From contig SADC01000008.1 in the NCBI GenBank assembly GCA_004194705.1, positions 124,001-188,000 of the forward strand: DNA of 64,000 bases, in the 5' to 3' direction. The position numbers and the translations under genes were made by a program. The notes below the pieces were generated by a model that was not told the origin of the DNA, did not search any database, and saw only the letters and a program-made list of their open reading frames with translations. Source of the stretch: Ditylenchus dipsaci. Lineage: Eukaryota; Nematoda; Chromadorea; Rhabditida; Anguinidae. Shown piece after piece: positions 45,330 to 57,576 of this stretch (positions are counted from its first letter, which is position 1; each line of letters begins with the position of its first letter).

Positions 45330-45880
45330 TATAATTTAATTTTTTATACTTGTAATCTTATACTAGTAATTTTGTTTGATCAAAGCTGTTTCCTTAGTTT
45401 ATTACCATTTGTGTGTAAATTTTTTAAAATACTTGGCGAGACCTAACGGCTCGTCTCCTTTTCTGTCTGTGTAACTTATGTGTAAGTTGTGATTTCTTGC
45501 TCTATTCCTCATCTATCTATATCTCACAAGTGTTTATTTGACGAACAAACGAATAAAATTAATTTTACCTTTTTCAAAATTTCGTGCTTATTTACAAAAT
45601 GGTAATTCGTGTGCTGATACTTACAAATGGCGTTAGGCAAATTCATCGACACCGCATTCATCGAAAATATTACTACCCGGGTACCACTACACTACCTGAG
45701 TTCCCCAACCTGGTTTCGACTATCTGGGTACAACAAAACCGAGTGGTCGTCCACTTGAATCAAAATTTTTTTTTTCACGTTTTCATGTTCCAAAACCTGG
45801 TGAAATGTGCATGTCCCGCAGTCTCTTAGACACTACTTCATGGTGCTGCGAGTTATTCGCTATCAATGGCAAACAAAGAT

Positions 45881-46165
45881 AGGCTCAAATTGTTTTTTTA
45901 CCCCGCCAAATCGTAAATATGTGTTTTTAACTCAAAACGTTTTTAAAATTTCTATACATTTTTATACCAAAATGTAGCCCTGGATCTCAGCTTTCTAACA
46001 AGCCATCAACTGAGTTTGAGAGATTTTAAAAATATGGAGAAAACAGTCTTTGTAAGAAACAAATTTTTCAAAAATTTTGATCTATGCAAAGACTTCTTTC
46101 TATAACCTTTTGAAATCTCAGGAAGTCAGTTGATGGCTTGTTAGAAAGCTGAGATCCAGGCTACG
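45881..46165. repeat. partial GG-terminus element with shared hairpin core
   Basis: Starts GGCTCAAATTGTTTTTTTAC, like the array elements. The core hairpin CAGCTTTCTAACAAGCCATC / GATGGCTTGTTAGAAAGCTG is of the same type as in 8781-9216 and 53966-54398. No right end or TSD found. Confidence 0.5.
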
Positions 46166-46322
46166 CGCTTGTATAAAAACTTTGAAAAAATTAAAAGAAA
46201 AAGTAAAAGAAGTACTAAGAAGAAACAAATTTTGATGTATGAGAAATGTGCCACCAAATGTGAGAATTTGGCCGCCTTTTTTATTTTTTTGGCCGCCTTT
46301 TTTAAATTCATAATAAAAAATA

Positions 46323-46570
46323 CCGTATTTCCTCTAATTTCTCCCCTCCCTCTAATTACTCCCCCCCTAACTTCAAGTGGTCTGAAATTTCTGTTTTCAT
46401 TTACTTTTTGAGCTGTGTAAAAAGTGCCTGAGAGGAATTTTAAAAATCTAACAGGCACTTTTTACACAGCTCAAACAGTAAATGAAAACAGAAATTTCAG
46501 GCCACCTAAAGTTTGAAAAAATTGCATGCCTCTAATTACTCCCCCGGGGGAGAAATTAGAGGAAATACAA
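46323..46570. mobile_element. TA-flanked MITE inside a TTGGCCGCCTTTTT array
   Basis: Ends CCGTATTTCCTCTAATTTCT and, inverted, TTGTATTTCCTCTAATTTCT. TTGGCCGCCTTTTTT units flank it in the same orientation on both sides (46268-46300, 46577-46612). Confidence 0.8.
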
Positions 46571-47385
46571 TAGAATTTGGCCGCCTTTTTTTGAAAAATT
46601 GGCCGCCTTTTTGTTAATTGCTTTTCCTACCAGCAAATCAACTATTTTGAGGCATATTTTGTGCAGACTACATAAATGTACATAAATCTCGGTGGTGAAC
46701 GCGGTTTTTGCACTAATTTTCACTATTTTATCAGTCATTCATGCTGTTTTTTTTTCTTAAACTCAGCTGTCTTCTTACGGCACCTGTTTTAATTTGATTT
46801 TAAAACGCTCACCCTGTGTTTTACGGTGATGAAAAAGTGTGAGAGTGCGCGTATTTTAAGGGTTTAGTTCTAATTTTTTCTATTTCTCCAGAAATTGTGG
46901 TACCAAAATGTAGCTGACATTCAGGGCTGCAATTTGGTACCAAAACTTAAAAGAAAAAGCGTAAATTTTTTTGTTTTTTTTAGAAATTGTAGTACCAAAA
47001 TGTAGCTGACATTCAGGGCTACAATTTGGTACCGAAACTTTAAAAAATTTAGATCTAAAAAGTGGTCCTAAAATGCTGACGGTGAAAATTGACCGACGGA
47101 GAAAGTATTGACGGTGAAACATCCTGCACCCAAAGATATTAGTGAAAAAAATTAGCATGTAGATATATATATATGAAGATTTACCAAATGTGCTGCCAGC
47201 AGATCTGGAAACTCATTGTATCTCTCCAATAAAATACCATCTGGTTTAGTTGTTAACGTGAAAAGCTGGGAATTTGTGAAGGCTCTTTTTAAAAATCATG
47301 AGAGCTCTACATATACCTTGTGTGCTACTTGATATGTTCCTGTTTTAGATTTTATAAGGATATAAAGAATTTAGCTAGAAGCAGT
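46571..47385. other. upstream flank of TFB1M; two direct repeats
   Basis: Two copies of a roughly 60-bp unit (46890-46950, 46980-47042) with GGTACCAAAATGTAGCTGAC and CAGGGCTACAATTTGGTACC. Otherwise nothing recognised. Confidence 0.5.
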
Positions 47386-50300
47386 ATGGCCAAAAGGATA
47401 TTCACGCCGAGGGCAATCACCAGTAAGTATGCACTGCCAGTACTTCAGGTAATATTTTCTTGACCTGTCCAAATCTCAACTAAACTTAATTTGCAGACTC
47501 ACAATTGGGATGTCCCACCACTGCCTGCACTCCGTGACTTCATCCACATGTACCGGTTAAAAGCTAAAAAAGTGCTCTCGCAGAACTACATCATGAACAT
47601 GCAACTAAATAGAAAGGTTGTCTAGTTTCTCTTTCAAAGCGCTGTATCAATCATTGAACATAATTAACATAATTTGCAGGTGGTACACAAGGCTGGTGAC
47701 ATTAATGATGGAATGGTGATAGAGATTGGCCCTGGACCTGGTGGTATTACAAGAGCACTTCTGGAGCGACCAGTACGAAGACTAGATGTGATCGAGATCG
47801 ACGAGCGCTTCATTCCTCCCCTAGACGTAATCTTTTTTGAGCTTTTCGTGCTAGCGGCCGAAATTTAGGGTTTCGCTGTGGATAGACATATCAAGTAGTT
47901 AAAAAGCTCGCTAATTTATAAAAAAAATTATTTTTATGAAAAAGTGTTCCTACTAGCGAACACCTTTCTCCATCGAATTTCTCAAAAAGTACCCAAATAC
48001 GGAGTACGCCTAATTAGCAACGGAGCCAGTTAGCAACGGTTTTTGGGCGGCCAGTTAGCAACGGTTTTTGAAAAGTTTGTCAAAATCAGTCTTGCCAAGA
48101 AATGTACATTTTTAAAACCAACCTTGATACATTTTAAAACCAAGTGGTCGTCCACCTGATCGAGTTTTTTTACGTTTTTGGGTGCCAAAAATTTGTTTTC
48201 TGCACTAATACAATAATTTCAAAGATGGTTACAGAGTAGCAAAATCCCTTTTGCAAGATTTTCGGAAACTGTGAAATTACCACCAAAACGTAATTTTACT
48301 ACTAAACAAACCATTTTTAGAATGCTCGAATTAAAGCAGAAAACAAGTTTTGGAACCCGAAAACGTAAAAAAATTTATGATTCAAGTGGACGACCACATG
48401 AAATGATGAAAAATGAAATATGAAAAAGTATGAAAAATTTTGAAAAAACCGTTTCGAACTGACCGTTTCGAACTGACCGTACACCCAGCCACACCCCCTC
48501 CCCCTAAATACATGTCCCAGACACAGAAAAAATAATATTTGCTGCAACAAGAATTTTTTTGCTGCAAACTAATATTTGCAGCAAAAAATTCTTTTTGCAC
48601 CAAGTAATATTTCCAGCAAAGAAAAGTCTTTTTGCAGCAGGAAAAAGCTTTGTCCAGAAAAAAGTGCGTAAGACATTTATTATTTCAGTCGCTGCGCGCT
48701 AAAACCATGGTTCTTCGAATTCTGAGTCGATCTGCATTTACAGAATTCGAAAATTCGGTCTACAGAAAAAGTTATGGCCAAAACAAAAGTTCCAAAATTC
48801 TTGTTACACCCTGTAGTTACAGTGATTTTGGAAAGGTCACATTCTTAGGGAGGGGGTATTCGCTAGTAGGGGATGTTCGCTAGTAGCTCCAAACAAAATC
48901 GAAATTTAATGAGAGAGGGGTATAAAATTCCATGAAATCCCAATCCCAAATTTGATATCCGGTGAAAATAAAATCTGTTTACAGTCAAAACTCCTATTAA
49001 CATACTCCCCCATTAACATACGCTCTCCCATTGACATACGGCTGGCTAAGATCTATTTGGTCTGATCATAGTGATTTCCTTATTAACATACTCTCCCATT
49101 AACATATACCTCTCATTAACATACGGCTAGTCCCGGTCCCAAGGGTGTATGTCAATGGAGTTTTGACTGTAACAAAATCTTTTTATGGTTGTTCTATTCT
49201 TCGTTACGATAAAGTATTAAAAATTTTATAAGCAAGAATGCGATCTGAGTGGGTCATTGTATGAAAATTCCACTCACAAGCTTCTGGTTATGCTTAGGGT
49301 TTTTTTGGTGGATCGAAAAGTGGCTAATATTTTGAATCAATTAAAAATGATCTTTCAGATTCTGAAGGGCTCATCAAATGGTCGCCTACACATCCACAGT
49401 GCTAACATTTTGAAGACCGATGAAGAGCAAATATGGAAAGATGCTGGTGCTGAAAGACTTTCTTGGTTGGACGAGAAATTGCCGCCACTACATTTAATTG
49501 GAAACTTGCCGTTCAATATTGCTATTCCCTTGATTCTTAGGTTGGACTTTTTTTCTTTACATAAGGTGTTTCGAGAAATTATCCACAACCCCCAAAAAAC
49601 TATCCATAAAAATTACTCACAGTGATCTTTTTTCTGTGATCGATATTTGAAATTCTGCTTTCTCAAATTGTGGGAATTTCTCGGAGCACCCGTGAAAATG
49701 TTTTTTTGTCAGTAAGTTATTTTATATAGTACCTGAAAGCAATGTCAAGAAGGGAAGGAGCATGGACTTTTGGTAGGGTGCCTTTGACTCTTACGTTTCA
49801 ATTGGAAGTGGCCAAGCGAATTGTCAGCAAGATCGACTCGGACTTCCGTTCTCGTCTCTCAATCATGGCTCAGTTTGTGTCCGTGCCGAAGTTGGTGTTT
49901 GAGATGCCAGGTATGTGAATTGAAAGCACTAAGTCTTCAGAATGTAAAATCAAACGAGGAAGATATTCCAGAATATTAACAAGGACTATTTTAGACCATT
50001 ATACTTTTTCGGTTTCCAGGTCTTGTTTTGTGCCAAAACCAAAGTAGATGTCGGTTTGGTTCGTTTTGTCCCTCGGATTACACCACTCATCAATGCTCCG
50101 TACGAAGTAAGTTGTGTTTGAATTTTTAAACAGGAAGAAGTACGGGGAGGCCCAAATTTTTCACCCACATTTATTTTGGTCACAATTTTTTGAATACGCT
50201 TTTTTTTTTGGCCGATTACTTATTTGAAAGCCCTATGTTTACCATTTTTTGAATAAAAATTTAACGATCGCTCAAATATAACTGTGTGCGTACACACTTC

Positions 50301-50831
50301 GATTTTGGAATCCAGGAATAATTCTATACTATTGCTACGTTGGAATTCAACTAATTTATGGTTTTAGAACCCAAAAAAATCAGAACCGAACTAAAAATAA
50401 TTTCTAATTTATAAGATGTTTGTTAAGGTGGTCGAGAAAGTGGTTCGCCATGTGTTCATGTTCCGCCAACGGCATCTTTCTCATGGTCTCAAAGCTCTCT
50501 ATCCAAGAGAATTGGTCAAGGAACTGTATCCAGACATTATCAAGCACAGTTGCATCGATCCCAAGAGAATAAGTGTCGAACTAGAGGTAGAAGAAGTGGG
50601 CCAGTTATGCGATGTTTATTACATGCAATGCAATGAGTAGGTTTCACACTACTGAATCCATGTAAAGCTCAGAATGTACTGCTTACCTTGTTTAGGAATC
50701 CGGGTCTTTTCCTCTACCGCAAGGAAAATTGGAAGAAGGGTATGGATGTGCTTAAAGATCTTCCAACGCTGTGCCACCTACACATGTATTCAATTTTGAG
50801 AACAAGATCAGCACAGAAGGTGTCTCATTAG
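47386..50831 (+). CDS. TFB1M: mitochondrial rRNA adenine dimethyltransferase
   Basis: KsgA/Dim1-family enzyme that dimethylates two adenines in the small mitochondrial rRNA using S-adenosylmethionine. Exons: 47386-47448, 47497-47616, 47680-47826, 49359-49540, 49730-49910, 49995-50106, 50428-50636, 50696-50831. Family blocks: SQNYIMNMQLNRKVV; SAM motif I VIEIGPGPGGITRAL; acidic motif II DVIEIDERF; catalytic NLPFNIAIPLIL; GAWTFGRVPLTLTFQLEVAK; RSRLSIMAQFVSVPK; VDVGLVRFVPRITPL; VVEKVVRHVFMFRQRHLSHG. A stop at 50829 ends a normal-length C-terminus. Introns show it is a nuclear gene, not a bacterial contaminant. Two joins need one extra base: the exon 4/5 splice near 49729, and a K-P-K-V-D stretch near 50045 where an A seems missing. 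The intron of 1.5 kb after exon 3 is full of repeats. Confidence 0.88.
47945..48885. repeat. intronic repeat cluster with CTACTAGCGAACA and AGTTAGCAACGG motifs
   Basis: CCTACTAGCGAACACC at 47950 faces inverted TGTTCGCTAGTAG at 48870. AGTTAGCAACGGTTTTTG units lie at 48018-48070. A TTCGAGCATTCTA-type hairpin is at 48200-48335, and a GCAGCAAAAAATTCTTTTTG array at 48540-48650. Probably one array element with insertions; TSD not found. Confidence 0.5.
48982..49169. mobile_element. TA-flanked MITE, CAGTCAAAACTCC ends, copy 2
   Basis: Bounded by TA. Arms ATTAACATACTCCCCCATTA and partner, the same family as 18837-18991. Inside TFB1M intron 3. Confidence 0.85.
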
Positions 50832-51201
50832 CGGACTTTGACAGGAGCTATGGATAAAATAAATCGTTCTGAATCTGCTATGAACTGCCTGTTTGTAAAA
50901 TCACTTTGTTATAATTGTTGTTGTTCATTGCGTAAGCATAAAAAAATTTGCCAGAGATGTCTAATTTGTGTAAATAGCCCTTAGGTTCGTCTGTTTTGAA
51001 TGAAGGATGTATTGTTGACACACCCAGGAAAGAAGAAAAATCATTTGACTAACAATTGAATAGGACGAAAAGTCATTTGCACAATAAATTCAAATGAAAA
51101 ACAATTGGTCTTAACATGATTTGTTTCGGAAATTATTTTTTGGTATTCAACTGTTTCTAGAAACAGTACTTTTCGCGATAAACAAAGTGAGCAACAAATA
51201 A
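50832..51201. other. 3' flank of TFB1M, no gene
   Basis: AATAAATCG at 50858 could serve in polyadenylation (AATAAA). Otherwise nothing supported. Confidence 0.4.
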
Positions 51202-51210
51202 CTAATTCTG

Positions 51211-52914
51211 GGCGCTACTGGCTTATACCCCCCCCCCCAAAAACAGCTACTTTCTTATACCCCCCCCAATCCTCGGACCTACTGGCTTATACCCCCACCA
51301 AAAATCAAGATTTTTAGGAGTGGTCAAAACATATTTTTAAGCAATAACTTCGCCATAAAAGGTCCAGAAAAGCAATTAAAATAGGGTTCAAGGGCTGTAT
51401 TGGGAGGGAAGGGACAAAACAGGGGCCACTTCGACGCTACTGGCTTATACCCCCCCCCCCAAAAAAGCTACTTTCTTATACCCCCCGAAAAATCGGACCT
51501 ACTGTCATATACCCCCCCCCCCCAAAAACCGACTTTTTTGGGAGTGTCTAAAAACCATTTTTATCCAATAATTTTGCCATAAAGGGACCAGAAAAGCAGT
51601 TAAAAAGGGATTATGGGCTGTATTGGGATGGGAAGGGAATAATACAGGGGCCACTTTTTTTAGCTGCTTTACCATGTTTTTCAACTCGGGCCGTGGCAAA
51701 AATAGACTCTATATGCATTTTATGATCAAGTGTACTTCTCGGAATCATGTCTAAGGTAAGTGCGTGCGCGCATCTCTAACTCTCAAGCCCCTTGCGCCCC
51801 CGAAGGGGGCGCAAGGGGACAACCATCGCAAGGGGACAACCATCGCAAGGGGACAACCATCTACACGACAACCATCGAGATCCACCCGGCTGATCGGTCC
51901 GATCATTTCGAGTGCTTATACTTTTACGTGCACCACAAGTGGCTGGGTTTGAAAGTGACTTCAACGCTTAGAGAATTAATACTCTTTGGTACTCATAGGC
52001 ACTATAAAAGTGGCCCCTGTTTTGTCCCTTCCCCTTTTCTGGACCTTTTATGGCGAAATTATTGCTTAAAAATATGTTTTGACCACTCCCAAAATCTTGA
52101 TTTTGGGGGGGGGTATAAGCCAGTAGGTCCGAGGATTGGGGGGAGGTATAAGAAAGTAGCTGTTTTTGGGGGGGGGGGGGGGGGTATAAGCCAGTAGCGC
52201 CGCCACTTCTATAGTGCCTATAAGTACCAAAGAGTATTAATTCTCTTAGCGTTGAAGTCACTTTCAAACCCAGCCACTTGTGGTGCACGTAAAAGTATAA
52301 CTACTCGAAATGATCGGACCGATCAGCCGGGTGGATCCTGATGGTTGTCGTGTAAATTTTGGACGGCTGAGCTTCTGGCTCGTAGCCCCAGGCCTGAAGA
52401 GGGGGGAAACCCTTTTCGGTCGTAAAATCAAAGATGTTGAACATAGTTTTGAATACTGGGCCTACCGCTTAAATAACGCTGGTATGCATGTTTTTTCATG
52501 CATCCAGAGTCGCTTTCGAGTGATTTGTGTCTAAGGTATGTGGGTGTGCGCATCTCAACTCCAAGCCCCCTGCGCCCCCGAAGGGGGCGCAGGGGGCTTG
52601 AGAGTTAGAGATGCGCGCACGCACTTACCTTAGACATGATTCCGAGAAGTACACTTGATCATAAAATGCATATAGAGTCTATTTTTGCCACGGCCCGAGT
52701 TGAAAAACATGGTAAAGCAGCTAAAAAAAAAGTGGCCCTGTATTATTCCCTTCCCCTCCCAATACAGCCCATAATCCCTTTTAAACTGCTTTTCTGGTCC
52801 CTTTATGGCAAAATTATTGCATAAAAATGGTTTTTAGACACTCCAAAAAAGTCGGTTTTTGGGGGGGGGTATAAGAAAGTAGCTTTTGGGGGGGGGGGTA
52901 TAAGCCAGTAGCGT
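51211..52914. mobile_element. GG-terminus element with GGCTTATACCCCCC units, 1704 bp, 9-bp TSD
   Basis: TSD CTAATTCTG (51202-51210, 52915-52923). Ends GGCGCTACTGGCTTATACCC and, inverted, ACGCTACTGGCTTATACCCC. Units of CTACTGGCTTATACC and CTACTTTCTTATACC with C-runs. It contains a second, related element at 51433-52201 and two family-F hairpins. Confidence 0.85.
51433..52201. mobile_element. related element nested in 51211-52914, 8-bp TSD
   Basis: TSD GCCACTTC (51425-51432, 52202-52209). Ends GACGCTACTGGCTTATACCC and, inverted, GGCGCTACTGGCTTATACCC. Flank sequences of the outer and inner copies resemble each other crosswise. Confidence 0.7.
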
Positions 52915-53094
52915 CTAATTCTGTCTACCCTTGATACAATATACCATCGATATAGGCCATCTCTAACTGGAGGTCAACACCTGATAAACTGAGATTCTTA
53001 GGTAAAAAAGCAGAAAAAATTCCATTAAGATGCCTGAAATTTTAATGGGTTGGAACCCAATAACCTAAAAACCGTATTTGTGAATTTCGCCCTG

Positions 53095-53660
53095 CACAAA
53101 TAGGTCGTTTGACCACCTGGATACCCGGTCCACGTGGATATTCATCTGAATGGCCCGAACAAAGTTTAGTAAAAATAAAAAGAAAACTAATTATTCTGGC
53201 ATAAAATCGTGTATAGGAATGGGATTTATGACATAAAAATTACGATTTCACCCACCCAAATACCGAAAGCAGAGGTGGGTACCCTTTGGGTAGGTGGATA
53301 ACCACCTGGATGGCCTGAAAAATGAAGGTTTATACAAAGTCATAAGCAATAATAGCAAACAATAAACATGAACAATAAAATCGTGTGAGGAATTGACTTT
53401 TACACGGTTAAAATCACGTTTATAACCACCCGAACCCAAAAAAACCTGAGGTGGATACCCTCGAGTGAAGTGAAACAGAAGGGCCTAAAAAAATAAAATT
53501 TCGTCAAAGTCGAAAACAAACCATTTCAGTGATCTAAATTTGCATGGCGATACCGGTTTCTCGGTACCAAAACTGCGATTTTTATTACCTAAAACCCGAA
53601 CCTGAGTTAGGTACTCCTTGGACAGGTGGGCATCTTACATAAAAAGCATGGTCGAACAAA
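53095..53660. repeat. tandem repeat, about 125-180 bp unit, with AGGTGGATAACCACCTGGAT
   Basis: About four degenerate copies, each with a GGTGGATA...CCACCTGGATG palindrome, a CTGAAAAAT-type step and an AATCGTGATTTTAC-type step. Confidence 0.6.
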
Positions 53661-53965
53661 CCCTATGTTTGTTTAGTCTACGTCCTTACGTAACCTAATC
53701 TACCGCTGAGCATGGTGTGATCCATCACTCAACCACCTCAAGGCACCACTACCTGAATCCTGGAAAAATCCTGGCTGAAAATTTTTGAAACCCATTAACT
53801 ATTTTTTCACTATTCTTGTTAAAAAATTCTTTAGATTTGCAAGTGTGGAACCCATTTTTTAATTGTATATTGATTTTATTTAAAACTCAAATTTTATCTG
53901 ACTGAAAAAATTATACCTGTCAGATAAAATTTTATCTGTCAGATAAAAATACTTGGAATTTTATC

Positions 53966-54398
53966 GGCTGTATGTGAATTTCCCCACCAAAAGTGTGAAA
54001 TTCCCACCAAATTACTGAATTTCCCCACCAAATTTTTAAAACGACCATATCTCAGTGTTTTCTTATCATTTTTTTATTTTTTTCAGACCAGCATGCAGCC
54101 CTACTCTTCTAGTTTCTAATGAGCCATCAACCAAACTGTTATAATTTAAAAACATTGAGAAAAAATAGTTTACATAAACAAGAGGTTGTTTTATAAAAAC
54201 TAACTTTTCTCAATGTTTTTGAAATTTTAACAATTTGTTTAATGGCTCATTAGAAACCAGAAGAGTAGGGCTGCATGCTGGTGTGAAAAAAATAAAAAAA
54301 ATGATAAGAAAACACTGAGATATGGTCGTTTTAAAAATTTGGTGGGGAAATTCAGTAATTTGGTGAGGACACTTTGGTGGGGAAATTCAATTTGATCC
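53966..54398. mobile_element. GG-terminus array element, 433 bp, 9-bp TSD
   Basis: Perfect TSD AATTTTATC (53957-53965, 54399-54407). Ends GGCTGTATGTGAATTTCCCC and, inverted, GGATCAAATTGAATTTCCCC. GAATTTCCCCACCAAA units are arrayed in both arms. The core hairpin is CTAGTTTCTAATGAGCCATC / GATGGC-type. It sits in an 18-bp TTTTATCTGACAGATAAA-like repeat whose flanks rejoin cleanly when the element is removed. Confidence 0.88.
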
Positions 54399-54624
54399 AA
54401 TTTTATCTGATAGATAAATTTATCGGTTCAGATAAATTTATCTGTTCTGCGCACCACGGTTTTCGTGAATCGTGCGAAACGTAGTTTCACCACAGCCAAA
54501 CCATCTTTAGAATGTTCGAATCAGTGAAGAAAACAAGTTCTGAAACCCAACAGCGTAATAATTTTTTGTTGTGGTGTGATCCATCACTCAAACACCTCAA
54601 GTCACCACTACCTGAGTACGGATA

Positions 54625-54880
54625 CCGTATTTACTGCATTAACTCCCCACCCTCTGATAATAATAATAAGTCCCCACTCTACGGACCTTATATCTCAGCC
54701 TAGAGCGAACATTTCGCAAATCTATTTTTTGCGCTTTCTTAGTTGCCGCGAGTTAACCTGATTACACTTTTCAGATTTTAGTTGAGCACCCAAAAATCTC
54801 AAAATCGACCTCAAAATTTTTCGATTTTTTAGAGGTTGAAAAATAACTGCCCATGGGGACTTAATACAGTAAAAATACGG
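54625..54880. mobile_element. TA-flanked MITE, CCGTATTTACTGCATTAACT ends
   Basis: TA on both sides. The right end inverted is CCGTATTTTTACTGTATTAA. It lies five bases inside the left end of the 6.6-kb element. Confidence 0.85.
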
Positions 54881-55269
54881 TAATCATTTTTTATGGCGCA
54901 AATTTACTTTATTTTGGCGCAAATACACTTTTTTATGGCGCAGATTTACTTTTTCTTGGCGCAAATATACTTTTTATTGGTGGAATAAAAGATTGGCTCA
55001 AATAAACTTTTTTTTGGCGCAAATTTACTTTTTATTTGCACAATTACATCACACCGTCCTTCTTCTTATTTAGTTTAAAAATTAAACGTTTATTTCTAAA
55101 TAAATTGCACATGTTATTAAAACAAAACTAGTTATAATAATTCATTCATCTTAATTCATTCAGGATGAAACCCAGATAAAAAATGATCGAGGTTAGAGCC
55201 CCCAGGGGTACTTACCCTAGTTAGGTAGTTAATGAACAGGGGTATGGATTAGGGACAGACGACAGTCGG

Positions 55270-55420
55270 GACGGGACGCCCCGTCTCGTCCCGTCCCGGA
55301 TAGTTTTTAGGAGTTTTACTGTCCTATAAATATTAAAAATATTTTGAAAGTGTGCCGTCCCGAGCTAATTTTTGGGTTCCCGGATTTATTGTCCCGAAAA
55401 TCTGTCCCGTCTTCCGATTT
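55270..55420. repeat. GGGACGGGACG / CCGTCCCG repeat
   Basis: Both orientations of CCCGTCCCG-like motifs are present. Similar to a GTCCCGCGAG motif at 40400-40460. Confidence 0.4.
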
Positions 55421-55704
55421 CAAAAATCATGTTGAAGTCTAGTCTAGTTTTTATTATCATTTGAAACTCTCGCAAAATTTTTGGTAAATATTAAGGTTCT
55501 TATTTGAGAATATACTCGAATATATACTTGGACAATATCTAGCTTTTGTCCGTGATGTGAAACTGGAACAAAATACACGGCACTGGTGCACTTAAGGGCC
55601 CCTTTTTTGGTTGACTGTAAATATGGTTTTAACGTCTCCTAAGTAATTTTGATACGCTGAAAACAATAAAAAAGTTGTTTCCTTACAATTTCCGCACTAA
55701 AAAG

Positions 55705-56592
55705 TGGAGTTCTCAACAAAAAGTTAGTTACCAAAGATTGACCAACTGCCTTGGTCCCCCAAGGTAATTACACCAAAAAGGGTACCTATCAGTGTTCTCA
55801 ATAGTCAGAGGCAGAATGGAAAGTCAGAATGAAATTCAAAAATTCTGACAGTCAGAAAGCGCGGGAAATTATTCTGACTGTCAGACTCTTTCTGACTCTC
55901 AGAAATGACGATCAGACAGGGAAAAACAGCGTGATTTGATCGATTTTTTTTTCTGACTCTCATTTCTGACAGTCAGAAAAATTTCCCGCGCTTTCTGACT
56001 GTCAGAATTTTTGAATTTCATTCTGACTTTCTATTCTGCCTCTGACTATTGAGAACACTGGTACCTATACATCTTAAAAAAATCATGTGCTTTTAGTCAA
56101 AATTTGAAAAATTTAAATTAGCGCCTTTTGAATTTTGAAGGGATTAAGGGCTGCATTGGGAGGGGAAGGGAATAAAAGGGCCACTTTTATGGCAGAACGT
56201 CAGAAATTGAAATGTTTGTATTCTTCGATTGCCTCACCATGTTTTTCAACTGGGCCGTGGCAAAAAGAGACTCTATATGCATTTTATAGTCAAGAGTACT
56301 TCTCGGAATCATGTCCCCGAAGGTGGCGCAGGGGCTTGGGGGCTTAGGGTTGAGATGCGCACACCCACGTACCTTAGACACCAATCACTCGGAGTAACTC
56401 TGGATGCATAAAAAGCATGCATACCAGAGTTTCTTACTGCGGTAGGCCCCAGCTAACAAAACTATGTTCAAATTCCATCTTTTTTGGTTTTTTAAGATGT
56501 ATAGGTACCCTTTTTGGTGTAATTACCTTGGGGGACCAAGGCAGTTGGTCAATCTTTGGTAACTAACTTTTTGTTGAGAACCTCGCGCACAC
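55705..56592. repeat. foldback with TTCTCAACAAAAAGTTAGTT arms and family-F unit
   Basis: About 100-bp arms at 55705-55789 and 56485-56592 mirror each other. The left arm is interrupted by the hAT MITE 55790-56060. A family-F segment lies at 56190-56460. Confidence 0.65.
55790..56060. mobile_element. hAT MITE, CAGTGTTCTCAATAGTCAGA ends, 8-bp TSD
   Basis: Perfect 8-bp TSD GTACCTAT (55782-55789, 56061-56068). The CAGTG start is classic for hAT. Arms have TTCTGACTGTCAGA repeats and form a nearly perfect hairpin. Confidence 0.9.
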
Positions 56593-56984
56593 ACTTACCT
56601 TAGACATGATTCCGAGAAGTACTCTTGACCATAAAATGCATATAGAGTCTCTTTTTGCCACGGCCCAGTTGAAAAACATGGTGAGGCAATTGAAGAATAC
56701 AAACATTTCAATTTCTGACGTTCTGCCATAAAAGTGGCCCCTCCCAATACAGCCCTTCTTCCCTTCAAAATTCAAAAGGCGCCAATTTAAATTTTTCAAA
56801 TTTAAAAGAGTCTTTAATGCATGTATGATCAAGAGATCTATATTTTGAACGAATTTACAAGTTTCTTTTCTAAACAATAAGCGCAAATAAAAAAACAGTT
56901 CGAAATTATTATTGACAAAATGTGTGTGGTCCCGCGCGCATTCAAACATTTCAATTTGCTATGATAAGGAAGAGACAGGGTCCT

Positions 56985-57555
56985 TTAACTCCCCCTCTAA
57001 TTCAAAATCGTGTTTTTGGCATTGTGTTTTTGACCCATTTTTTATAGCTCTTTCACAAACGTTGGAGTTGGCGTTGAAGTTGGAGTATTTTTTTTATGAA
57101 CGCGTTTTTACTCCAACTCCAAGTCCGACTCCAACTCCAACCCTTTCATAAAAAAGCTCCAACTCCAAACCAACTCCAACTCCAACGCCAACTCCGACTT
57201 TAATTCTTATTATTTATATTCTTATTATTTAATCTTATTAGTTGGAGTCGGCGTTGGAGTTGGAGTTGGAGTGGGCGTTGGAGTCGGCGTTGGAGTTTTT
57301 TGTGAAAGGGTCGGAGTTGGAGTAAAAAGGTGTTCATAAAAAAATTACTCCAACTCCAATTCCAACGCCAACTCCAACGCCAACTCCAACGTTTGTGAAA
57401 GAGCTATTAACTTCTGTCAGGTAGGTTAGCACTCATTTTGCAGATCATCTCACTGGCTACAAAAAATGTGGTAACTTGCCTGAGAGCAGACTTCGAAAAT
57501 TAGGCTAAAAACACAATGCCAAGAACACGATTTTGAACGGGGGGGGGGGGTAAGT
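56985..57555. mobile_element. TA-MITE core relic split by a PIF-like element
   Basis: Core GGCATTGTGTTTTTGACCCA and GCAGATCATCTCACTGGCTA matches 21056-21301, but the CCGTAATT ends are lost. 57045-57406 is inserted in the middle. Confidence 0.65.
57045..57406. mobile_element. PIF/Harbinger-like MITE with GGAGTTGGAGTTGGCG arrays
   Basis: TTA target on both sides. Ends TAGCTCTTTCACAAACGTTG on both arms. The rest is GGAGTTGGAGTCGGCGTTGG-type array in both orientations. Confidence 0.8.
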
Positions 57556-57576
57556 TTAAAACGTTAACATGTACAG

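Noticed and set aside
47386..50831. Bacterial ksgA contamination or recent transfer
   Set aside because: Seven introns and mitochondrial-type family blocks identify the nuclear TFB1M.
51211..52914. Inversion inside an element, suggested by interleaved ends
   Set aside because: Two separate target duplications fit a nested insertion better.
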